Positions 1 through 6,416 of a stretch of 10,922 nucleotides of DNA are shown here, piece after piece. The notes below the pieces were generated by a model. That model worked only from the letters and a program-made list of their open reading frames with translations, was not told where the DNA came from and ran no database searches. The position numbers were made by a program, and so were the translations under genes. This DNA comes from Rhodobacteraceae bacterium UBA1957. GTDB taxonomy: Bacteria > Pseudomonadota > Alphaproteobacteria > Rhodobacterales > Rhodobacteraceae. Position 1 is the first letter of the stretch. Each line of letters begins with the position of its first letter. The DNA is taken from the NCBI GenBank assembly GCA_002336405.1, contig DDEJ01000039.1, forward strand, positions 9,255-20,176, read 5' to 3'.

Positions 1-746
1 AAATGCCAATACCACGCCGCGGCCTCAAAGCCGATGTGGCTTTTGGCGGTAAAGTGACCGCGGTAAGTCCGCATCAGACAGATGAACAAAAAGATAGTGC
101 CAACAAGGACGTGAAACCCGTGGAAACCCGTGGCCATGAAAAAGTTGGCGCCATAGATATTACCTGAAAACCCAAACGAAGCATGGCTGTATTCATAGGC
201 CTGGAACCCGGTAAATATCGCTCCAAGGGCTATGGCTATCCAAAGACCCATTTTCATATCTTCACGGTTTTCTTCATGGACCAAAGCGTGGTGGGCCCAA
301 GTCGCCGCAGCACCCGAGCACAGCAGAATCAACGTGTTGATCAAAGGTAGGTGAAACGGATCAAACGTCTCAATACCAACCGGAGGCCAAACACCGTCTA
401 CGCGCGGGCTGTCGGGGCCCATCGGGTACATCGCATGTTTGAAAAAGCTCCAGAACCAAGCCGCAAAGAACATCACCTCAGAGGTGATGAACAAAATAAA
501 GCCGTAACGCAATCCGATTTGCACAACTGGTGTGTGGTCACCTTCTTTGTTTTCAGCAACGGTTTCACCCCACCACCCGTACATCACGTACAAGACGCCA
601 ACGAACCCGATCAACAGCATATAGGGTCCGTGATCGTGTAAAAACAGCACGCCACCAAACAGCATGATAAACCCAAAAACCGCACCAGCCAAAGGCCAGA
701 GCGAGGGGCTCAGAATGTGATAATCGTGGTTCTTAACGTGTGCCAT
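1..746 (-). CDS. ctaE: Cytochrome c oxidase subunit III (aa3-type), 3' end cut by window
   Basis: Subunit III of the inner-membrane aa3 cytochrome c oxidase, a multi-helix protein that binds lipid and stabilises subunit I rather than carrying a redox centre. I translated the minus strand from the ATG at 746: it begins [20 protein letters not shown] and stays open for 248 codons to the window edge. Family hallmarks are [13 protein letters not shown] (about residues 88-99, with the conserved membrane Glu at 90), [34 protein letters not shown] and the terminal AAAWYWH. In known homologues this last motif is followed by roughly 20 more residues, so only the extreme C-terminus is missing. A GAGGGA ribosome binding site lies 8 nt before the ATG, and the gene starts 24 nt after the ctaG stop. 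It is the last visible gene of the ctaC-ctaB-ctaG-ctaE operon. Identity is secure. Confidence 0.96.
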   Translation of the reverse strand, partial: MAHVKNHDYHILSPSLWPLAGAVFGFIMLFGGVLFLHDHGPYMLLIGFVGVLYVMYGWWGETVAENKEGDHTPVVQIGLRYGFILFITSEVMFFAAWFWSFFKHAMYPMGPDSPRVDGVWPPVGIETFDPFHLPLINTLILLCSGAAATWAHHALVHEENREDMKMGLWIAIALGAIFTGFQAYEYSHASFGFSGNIYGANFFMATGFHGFHVLVGTIFLFICLMRTYRGHFTAKSHIGFEAAAWYWH

Positions 747-770
747 TTGGTAAATCCCTCTTCGGAATGC

Positions 771-1352
771 CTAGTTTTTTTTCGTTCGTTCGGGCTGCAA
801 TAGGGCCGTCTGAGCCTCTTGCGGTAGATCTATCTCGTAAAAGGTATACGAGAGAGTGATTGACTTAGCGTATTTTGCATCACGGTCCTCGACAATCGCG
901 GGGTCCACGTAGAACGTCACAGGCATCTGCACCCGCTCGCCAGGTTGTAACACCTGTTCTTCAAAACAAAAACAGTCAATTTTCGCAAAAAATCCGCCCG
1001 CATCAAACGGGGCGACATTGTAGCTGGCAGAACCGGCGACGGGTCGGTCTGTTGGGTTGTAAGCTTCATAGAATGCAAGCCCGGTCTCGCCGATGCGCAA
1101 GGTCATTTCACGCTGAACCGGTTTGAAATCCCATGGCATATTGCGCTCGAGCGAGGCATCAAACCGTATTTTGATCGTCTTGTCTAAAATGACTTCAGAA
1201 TCACCGCTCGCCACCGCAGTGACACCGCTGAACCCCGTGACCCGACAAAACCAGTCATAGAACGGCACAGAAGCCCAGGCCAAGCCGCCCATAACCAGCA
1301 CCAAACCGACGGTCTGAAATACAGTGCGTTGTTTTCCGCTCATTGCAGTCAC
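771..1352 (-). CDS. ctaG: Cytochrome c oxidase assembly protein CtaG (Cox11 family)
   Basis: Cox11-type copper chaperone, 193 residues, that delivers copper to the CuB site of subunit I during oxidase assembly. It has a short cytoplasmic N-terminus, one membrane helix (about residues 11-29) and a periplasmic immunoglobulin-like domain. Visible hallmarks are VPFYDWFCRVTG with Cys36, and the copper-binding CFCF at 127-130 followed by EEQVLQPGE; YVDP and LSYTFYE are also typical of Cox11. Length is normal for bacterial members. The start chosen is GTG at 1352, whose GTGA overlaps the TGA of the upstream small gene by 4 nt. A GAGG element lies 7 nt before it. An ATG at codon 4 (1343) is possible but worse placed relative to the RBS. 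Tight overlap suggests translational coupling with its upstream neighbour. Confidence 0.95.
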   Translation of the reverse strand: MTAMSGKQRTVFQTVGLVLVMGGLAWASVPFYDWFCRVTGFSGVTAVASGDSEVILDKTIKIRFDASLERNMPWDFKPVQREMTLRIGETGLAFYEAYNPTDRPVAGSASYNVAPFDAGGFFAKIDCFCFEEQVLQPGERVQMPVTFYVDPAIVEDRDAKYAKSITLSYTFYEIDLPQEAQTALLQPERTKKN

Positions 1353-1510
1353 TTCGACACCTCGTCGCTTGGAACCTCAAACTCGACGTGGGTCACTTTC
1401 ACAACAGTTAGGCCGAACACGATCCCCACCAGCATCAAAAGAACTGCTCCAACACCCAAGTTGCGGCCGAAACGACGCGTATGGATTTCATGCTGACGGT
1501 CGAAACTCAT
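1349..1510 (-). CDS. Small single-pass membrane protein of the cox operon (CoxF-like position)
   Basis: A 53-residue ORF between ctaB and ctaG. It starts at the ATG at 1510 (MSFDRQHEIHTRR) and ends at TGA 1351-1349. It has a basic N-terminal stretch (residues 5-16, several Arg/His), one hydrophobic helix (about 18-38, LGVGAVLLMLVGIVFGLTVV) and a short acidic C-terminal tail (VEFEVPSDEVSK), which by the positive-inside rule would face the periplasm. The start shares one base with the ctaB stop (TAATG) and the stop overlaps the ctaG start (GTGA), so it fills the gap exactly. Its ribosome binding site is a G-rich stretch about 8 nt upstream. Alphaproteobacterial cox clusters often carry a small ORF at this place, sometimes annotated CoxF or oxidase assembly protein. 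That assignment is by position and topology, not by a recognised motif; the function is unknown. Confidence 0.82.
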   Translation of the reverse strand: MSFDRQHEIHTRRFGRNLGVGAVLLMLVGIVFGLTVVKVTHVEFEVPSDEVSK

Positions 1511-2454
1511 TAAAGCATCCCCCCAGCAATGTGAGCCAACAGCGGATCAATTAAAATCGCACAAAAGTGTAAGAATAAATACGCCAGCGACAATTTGAAA
1601 AAACCGCGCTCAATCTTGAAGTCATCACCTTCGCTGTCGGCCTCGTCCCGCCGCCAAATATCAACCGCACCTTTGATGAACGCAATATTGAGCACTACGG
1701 CCACCACTATGTAGGCCGGCCCACCAAGTGAGGTGAACCCCGTCCCGATAGCAACGGCCGCAAGCGCTAATGTATACCCCAAAATATGGTTCCGAGTGCT
1801 GCGCCGTCCGTGGGTCACCGTCAACATCGGGATTTTTGCATCGTCGTAATCGTTACGCATGAACAGCGCCAAAGCCCAGAAATGCGGTGGCGTCCACACA
1901 AAAATTAAAGCAAACATCAGCACGCTCTCTAGGCTTATACCGCCCGTTGCAACCGCCCAGCCAATCATTGGCGGGAATGCCCCTGCCGCTCCACCAATTA
2001 CGATGTTCTGTGGTGTCCAGCGCTTGAGCCACATCGTGTAGATCACCACATAAAAGAAGATCGTGAAGGCCAATAACCCTGCGGCAACAAAGTTGGACGC
2101 CAACGCCAGCAACACCACAGAAAACCCCGACAAAGCAATTCCGATCGCCTTGGCCTCGTCAGGCATCACCTTACCTGAAGGGATTGGCCGCGACCGCGTC
2201 CGGCGCATAATCGCGTCGATGTCGGCATCCCACCACATGTTTAACGCCCCAGATGCGCCACCACCGATAGCAATGAACAGAATCGACGCAAACGCGACAA
2301 TCGGATGCACTGAAATGGGCGCGGCAAACAGGCCCACCATGGCCGTAAATACGACAAGCGACATCACCCGAGGCTTCAAAAGAGCGAAATAATCGCCAAA
2401 GCCCGCCTCTTGGCTTGGTGCTCGCGTTATCATGCTGGCATCACTCATGCTCAT
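1510..2454 (-). CDS. ctaB: Protoheme IX farnesyltransferase (heme O synthase)
   Basis: UbiA-family integral membrane prenyltransferase, 314 residues, that adds the farnesyl group of farnesyl diphosphate to protoheme IX, giving heme O, the precursor of the heme A used by the aa3 oxidase. The first Asp-rich motif is at residues 72-80 (NMWWDADID), followed by MRRTRSRP (83-90), the COX10/CyoE signature. A conserved loop, YTMWLKRWTPQNIVIGGAAGA, spans about 139-159. WTPPHFWALA (187-196) and NDYDDAKIPM (201-210) form the second active-site region. Many hydrophobic segments are visible, as expected for about nine helices. The ATG at 2454 has a GAGAGA element about 7 nt upstream. The gene lies 38 nt after ctaC and overlaps the next small gene by one base. 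It supplies the cofactor pathway for its own operon's enzyme. Confidence 0.97.
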   Translation of the reverse strand: MSMSDASMITRAPSQEAGFGDYFALLKPRVMSLVVFTAMVGLFAAPISVHPIVAFASILFIAIGGGASGALNMWWDADIDAIMRRTRSRPIPSGKVMPDEAKAIGIALSGFSVVLLALASNFVAAGLLAFTIFFYVVIYTMWLKRWTPQNIVIGGAAGAFPPMIGWAVATGGISLESVLMFALIFVWTPPHFWALALFMRNDYDDAKIPMLTVTHGRRSTRNHILGYTLALAAVAIGTGFTSLGGPAYIVVAVVLNIAFIKGAVDIWRRDEADSEGDDFKIERGFFKLSLAYLFLHFCAILIDPLLAHIAGGML

Positions 2455-2492
2455 AGGTTTTCTCTCGCTTCAGGTCAGAATAATGAACGCTT

Positions 2493-3362
2493 TCAGTTAG
2501 CAGTGGCGACTTGAAAATCAAGCGGTGTACCCGCATATTCATCAATCGCTCCCGCCAACCAAGCATCGTAAACTTCCTGACTAACGACCTTCACCGTGAT
2601 CGGCATGTAGGCATGTGATTTTCCACATAGTTCGGAGCATTGGCCAAAGTACACGCCTTCTTTCTCAGCTTTAAACCAAAGTTGTGCAATCCGACCCGGG
2701 ACCGCATCTTGCTTGACCCCAAAAGCCGGGATGGTCCAACTGTGGATCACATCAGCCCCAGTCACATCCATCACCACCACTTTGTTTATCGGCACCACCA
2801 CCGAGGTATCGGTCGCAAGTAAAAACTCATCCCGGCTGTAACCCGCCGCGATCAATTCGGCCTCAACCTCGTCGTTCAACACATGGCCTTCGCCAATCAT
2901 AAAGCTGTCAAAGCCAAACTCGTGGTCGGTGTATTCATATCCCCAATACCATTGATATCCGGTAACTTTGATATGGATCTCGCCCTCGGGAATTTCTTGC
3001 TGCTTAAACAGCACCGGCAGCGAAAACGCACCAATGCCTACAAGCACCACAATCGGCACCACGGTCCAAGCCACTTCGAGTGGAGAGTTGTGAGTAAAAC
3101 TGGACGGGGACGGGTTTGCCTTTTCATTATAGCGCAAAATAACATACACCAGCAGGCCAGTTACCAGCACAGTAATGGCCACAATTACCCAAAGCACCAT
3201 GTCGTCCAGCCACTGTACGTCTCTGGCCAATTCCGTCACCGCCGGCTGAAAGCCCAGCAGCTTATCGACAGGTCTGCCAATAATTTCTAATCCGTCTTGT
3301 GCTGCAACGGGCAGCCCTATTACTGTAGCCATTAGGCCTGTCAGTCTCGCTATCATTCGCAT
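2493..3362 (-). CDS. ctaC: Cytochrome c oxidase subunit II, CuA-binding
   Basis: Subunit II (289 residues) accepts electrons from cytochrome c through the binuclear CuA centre and passes them to heme a in subunit I. It has a signal peptide at about 1-21 (cleavage after VAA, leaving an N-terminal Gln as in Paracoccus subunit II), two membrane helices (about 55-76 and 97-119) and a periplasmic cupredoxin domain. The aromatic patch YQWYWGYEY is at 136-144. All six CuA ligands are present: His207, then Cys242, Glu244, Cys246, His250 and Met253 in QCSELCGKSHAYMP. The first ATG (3362) is preferred over ATG at codon 3 because AGGTG lies 6 nt before it. It is the first gene of the cox operon, divergent from tldD across 185 bp. 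No subunit I gene follows it, which is also the arrangement in Paracoccus, where ctaD is elsewhere. Confidence 0.97.
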   Translation of the reverse strand: MRMIARLTGLMATVIGLPVAAQDGLEIIGRPVDKLLGFQPAVTELARDVQWLDDMVLWVIVAITVLVTGLLVYVILRYNEKANPSPSSFTHNSPLEVAWTVVPIVVLVGIGAFSLPVLFKQQEIPEGEIHIKVTGYQWYWGYEYTDHEFGFDSFMIGEGHVLNDEVEAELIAAGYSRDEFLLATDTSVVVPINKVVVMDVTGADVIHSWTIPAFGVKQDAVPGRIAQLWFKAEKEGVYFGQCSELCGKSHAYMPITVKVVSQEVYDAWLAGAIDEYAGTPLDFQVATAN

Positions 3363-3444
3363 ATTTCACCTAAATCGGTTGCTTGGCTACAGACAACATG
3401 CACCGGGATATTCCAAGATAGACGCGCCATCTAGTGGATTCCGA

Positions 3445-3474
3445 TTGTCATCGTGTCCCTTAAGAACATATTAT
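3445..3474 (+). promoter_or_regulatory. Candidate sigma70-type promoter for tldD
   Basis: TTGTCA (3445-3450) and TATTAT (3469-3474) are separated by 18 bp. Each hexamer differs from the consensus at one position. The site lies in the 185-bp region between the divergent ctaC and tldD genes, with the tldD ATG about 70 bp downstream. I saw no equally good promoter on the other strand for ctaC. This is pattern matching only; no operator palindrome is evident. Confidence 0.45.
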
Positions 3475-3547
3475 TGCGAATGAATAAAGAAAGAAGCTTG
3501 CGGCAAACAGACGCCCTCAGGCAAATTATTTCGGGAGACACGATCCT

Positions 3548-4969
3548 ATGAGCCAAGACTTATTTCGTCCGTTTGCGGATTATCTTGAAAAAGAACAAGC
3601 TCTGGCAGTTTTGCAGCAGGCCGTTGCAGGTGCGGATGATGGCGAGATTTTCTTTGAACGACGCCGGTCCGAGGCCTTGGTGCTGGACGATGGCAGGATC
3701 AAAAACGCCAGCTATGATGCCTCTGAGGGGTTTGGCTTGCGGGTCGTTCATGGTGATGTCACCGGATACAGTCACTCGACCGAGATCACTCAAGCCGCAT
3801 TGCTGCGCGCCGCTGATACCGCCCGATTAGCCGTGCACGACGGTGGTGGGCGCTTGGCAGATGCACCAAAAGCGACAAACCGACGTCTGTATGGCGACCA
3901 AAACCCGATGGAAGATGCGCCGTTTGCGGTTAAAATAGAAACACTCAAAGCTATTGACGCCTTCTGTCGCGATCTCGATCCCCGGGTCGTTCAGGCTTCG
4001 GCAACTATTTCAGCCTCGCTGCAAGAGATTGAAATTCTACGCCCAGACGGCCAGATTTTGCGCGATGTAAGGCCCATGACCCGGGTGAATGTCTCGGTGA
4101 TTATGGAAAATAATGGGCGGCGCGAAAGCGGTTCAGCCGGTGGTGGCGGGCGCGTTGGCCTTGACGGGTTGCTGGAACCAGAGGCCTGGCAGACCAAGGC
4201 CCGCGAAGCCCTGCGAATTGCCACCGTGAACCTGACTGCCGAGGCCGCCCCCGCCGGCGTGATGGACATTGTTCTCGGTCCAGGGTGGCCTGGGATTTTA
4301 TTACATGAGGCAATTGGTCACGGGTTGGAGGGCGACTTTAATCGTAAAGGCAGCAGCGCTTTTTCCGGGTTGATGGGCCAACGAATCGCCGCTCCCGGGG
4401 TCACTGTTCTTGATGATGGCACAATACCAGACCGTCGAGGGTCGATCACAATCGATGATGAGGGCACACCATCAGCGAAAAACACGCTCATCGACGATGG
4501 TATTCTTGTCGGCTACATGCAGGACCGTCAAAACGCGCGGCTCATGGGGGTGGCCGCCACCGGAAACGGGCGTCGCGAAAGCTATGCACATGCACCGATG
4601 CCACGCATGACAAACACTTATATGCTAGGCGGCGACAGCGCCCCCGGCGATATTCTGTCAGATTTGAAAGACGGCATTTATGCGGTTGGATTTGGCGGTG
4701 GTCAGGTGGACATCACCAATGGCAAATTTGTGTTTTCCTGCACCGAAGCCTATCGGGTCAGGAACGGCATAATCGGTGCGCCGTTGAAAGGCGTGACACT
4801 GATCGGTGACGGCGCGACAGCGCTCAAGCATATTCGCGCCATTGGCGACGATATGGCGCTTGACCCCGGTATGGGCAACTGCGGAAAACAGGGACAGTGG
4901 GTGCCCGTTGGCGTCGGACAGCCCACAATGATGATCGGTGGTTTGACCATCGGCGGGGCAGCTGCTTAA
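3548..4969 (+). CDS. tldD: TldD zinc metalloprotease subunit
   Basis: TldD, 473 residues, is the catalytic subunit of the TldD/TldE (PmbA) heterodimeric metalloprotease. In enterobacteria this enzyme processes the microcin B17 precursor and degrades unfolded peptides, and it acts in the cytoplasm. The N-terminal domain (to about 230) is of the PmbA/TldD type. The zinc and catalytic motif HEAIGHGLEGDFNRKG begins at residue 253 (His253, Glu254, His258). Cys445 in GNCGKQGQ aligns by position with the likely third zinc ligand; another conserved Cys is at 398 (FSCTEAYRVRNG). The C-terminus VGVGQPTMMIGGLTIGG is typical, and the length is close to the E. coli protein. The ATG has GGGAGA 9 nt upstream. 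The partner tldE/pmbA is not in this window, which is common. The physiological substrate here is unknown. Confidence 0.96.
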   Translation: MSQDLFRPFADYLEKEQALAVLQQAVAGADDGEIFFERRRSEALVLDDGRIKNASYDASEGFGLRVVHGDVTGYSHSTEITQAALLRAADTARLAVHDGGGRLADAPKATNRRLYGDQNPMEDAPFAVKIETLKAIDAFCRDLDPRVVQASATISASLQEIEILRPDGQILRDVRPMTRVNVSVIMENNGRRESGSAGGGGRVGLDGLLEPEAWQTKAREALRIATVNLTAEAAPAGVMDIVLGPGWPGILLHEAIGHGLEGDFNRKGSSAFSGLMGQRIAAPGVTVLDDGTIPDRRGSITIDDEGTPSAKNTLIDDGILVGYMQDRQNARLMGVAATGNGRRESYAHAPMPRMTNTYMLGGDSAPGDILSDLKDGIYAVGFGGGQVDITNGKFVFSCTEAYRVRNGIIGAPLKGVTLIGDGATALKHIRAIGDDMALDPGMGNCGKQGQWVPVGVGQPTMMIGGLTIGGAAA

Positions 4970-5038
4970 GGCGAAATAATTTTTTCTGTTTACCTGCTGT
5001 TAACCACATCAGGCGTAGATATGATCTCGCAAGATGGC

Positions 5039-5050
5039 GGAGTCATGATG
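5039..5050 (+). promoter_or_regulatory. Ribosome binding site and tandem ATGs of dprA (out of frame with its body)
   Basis: GGAG at 5039-5042 lies 5 nt before the ATG at 5048 and 2 nt before the adjoining ATG at 5045; a further ATG in the same frame is at 5021. The peptide from 5048 begins MAQNTVSSTHPLPP, like the proline-rich leader seen in related DprA proteins. However, this frame is one base off the DprA body after the C run at 5084-5091 and stops at TGA 5168-5170. Confidence 0.6.
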
Positions 5051-6219
5051 GCCCAAAATACAGTTTCTTCCACTCACCCCCTACCCCCCCCACCACGGAA
5101 GAAGACCGGTTATCGTGGCTTCGTCTCTTGCGCTCTCACCGCGTTGGCATCAGCACTTTTTTTCGACTGATGCACGAGCACGGCAGCGCCGTGGCAGCCC
5201 TGCAGGCTCTGCCTGACATCGCTAGAAAAGCCGGCCTTGAAAACTATGCGGCCTGCAGTGTCGATCGGGTTTGCGCCGAGATTAAGGCCGGTGCGCAGGC
5301 ACGCGCTCGCCTGATATTCTTTGGCCATGACGACTATCCTAAAGCCTTGATGACAATTCCGAACCCGCCGCCAGTTTTATGGGTAACGGGTAACTCCCAG
5401 ACGCTCCTTCGTCCGATGATTGCGATCGTTGGGGCCCGAAACGCCTCGTCATTGGGCACAAGAATGGCGCGGTATCTGGCCAAAGGTTTAGGTGAATTGG
5501 GCTATGTGACCGTTTCAGGGCTGGCCCGTGGTGTAGACACAGCGGCGCATATTGGCGCACTTAAAACTGGCACAGTTGCAGTTATGGCTGGTGGGGTGGA
5601 TGTTCTATATCCTGCCGAAAATGCCAAACTAGGCGATGAGCTCAACAATCAGGGCGCCCGCGTATCGGAACAGCCAATGGGTTTGACGCCAAAAGCCCGC
5701 CATTTCCCTTCTCGCAACCGACTTATTTCGGGATTGTGCAGCGCCGTCATCATTGTTGAGGCCGCCACAAAATCTGGCAGCCTGATCACTGCCCGCGACG
5801 CGCTTGATCAAGGCCGCGATGTGCTGGCCGTGCCCGGGCACCCTTTCGACGCCCGTGCTGCGGGTTGCAATATGCTGCTCAGGGACGGTGCCGTCTTGGT
5901 CCGCAATATTGACGATGTCGTACAGGCCTTAACCGTCGCAGAAAACAAACCTGCCTGCGTCAAATCAGTGACACAAATCACACAAAACTTATCTCCGAAT
6001 ATTCCACCCGAGGCTATCAGGCAACCACAGCGCAGCCTGCGCCAGACCGCAAACCTGCATCAGGAAATCCTAGAAAAGCTCAACCATTCGCCAATCGCAG
6101 AGGACCAGTTGGTCCGCGATGTTGGAGGATCTGTCAGCACTCTGTCTCCTGCGCTGGTGGATCTTGAGTTGGAAGGTCGTATCAAACGTCAAGCCGGCGG
6201 CCTTCTCTCTTTAGCTTAA
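5048..6219 (+). CDS. dprA: DNA-processing protein DprA (apparent frameshift near the N-terminus)
   Basis: DprA/Smf binds incoming single-stranded DNA and loads RecA during natural transformation. The body is clear: an N-terminal helical region (EEDRLSWLRLLRSHRVG, from about 5098), then the Rossmann-type domain with IVGARNASSLGTRMARYLA (from about 5424) and SGLARGVDTAAH (about 5515-5550). It continues with AGGVDVLYPAEN, ARHFPSRNRLISGL (about 5697-5735) and SGSLITARDALDQGRDVLAVPGHPFDARAAGCN. A C-terminal winged-helix domain spans about 6055-6216. The body frame has no ATG, GTG or TTG between the tldD stop and the conserved region. Its only upstream start, GTG 4897, lies inside tldD and gives an implausible Arg-rich leader. 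The natural start (ATG 5048, with RBS) joins the body only if the C8 run at 5084-5091 were six or nine C. Otherwise the first in-frame ATG is 5170, about 24 residues into the conserved region. Identity is sure; intactness is not. Confidence 0.9.
5084..5091 (+). repeat. C8 homopolymer at the dprA frame break
   Basis: Eight consecutive C, preceded by a C5 run at 5077-5081 (CCCCCTA then C8). The frame entering from ATG 5048 and the frame of the DprA body differ by one base exactly here. Losing two C gives LPPTTEEDRL and gaining one gives LPPPTTEEDRL, both resembling DprA leaders of related bacteria. Confidence 0.9.
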
Positions 6220-6261
6220 AAATCAAAAGTCTATTTGACCTGGTGAGCCCCATGCCGAACC

Positions 6262-6290
6262 GAGCCCTTGCGCAGTGTAGCAAAGGGCTC
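6262..6290 (+). terminator. Hairpin after dprA, possible terminator
   Basis: GAGCCCTT (6262-6269) and AAGGGCTC (6283-6290) form a perfect 8-bp stem around a 13-nt loop, which can gain a GC/GC pair with one bulged A. It begins 42 nt after the dprA stop. No T run follows on the plus strand, so intrinsic termination would be weak; it could equally be an mRNA 3'-end structure. Confidence 0.45.
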
Positions 6291-6344
6291 TACAACCCCT
6301 CAAACAAAATTTGCTGCTACATCCCCTTTGCAATATTCGGTGCA

Positions 6345-6374
6345 TTGACAAAAACGCCAACTGACCCACATGGT
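6345..6374 (+). promoter_or_regulatory. Weak candidate promoter for topA
   Basis: A perfect TTGACA (6345-6350) is followed 18 bp later by CATGGT (6369-6374), a poor -10 match. It lies after the dprA hairpin and about 45 bp before the topA start, which is a sensible position. The -35 is good and the -10 is doubtful. Confidence 0.3.
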
Positions 6375-6416
6375 CATGCGCCAAGGCGCTCCCCGCCTAG
6401 TCGAAAGGAATTCTTT

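Noticed and set aside
2063..2392. 109-codon plus-strand frame inside ctaB
   Set aside because: It is a shadow of the ctaB coding strand, with low-complexity composition and no ribosome binding site.
4897..5047. 5' extension of dprA to a GTG inside tldD
   Set aside because: It overlaps the tldD C-terminus by 73 nt, gives an Arg/Trp/His-rich leader unlike any DprA, and is only the shifted reading of the conserved tldD end.
6243..6416. 58-codon N-terminal extension of topA from a GTG
   Set aside because: It has no family similarity, runs through the dprA hairpin, and the ATG at 6417 has a good ribosome binding site followed at once by the conserved TopA N-terminus.
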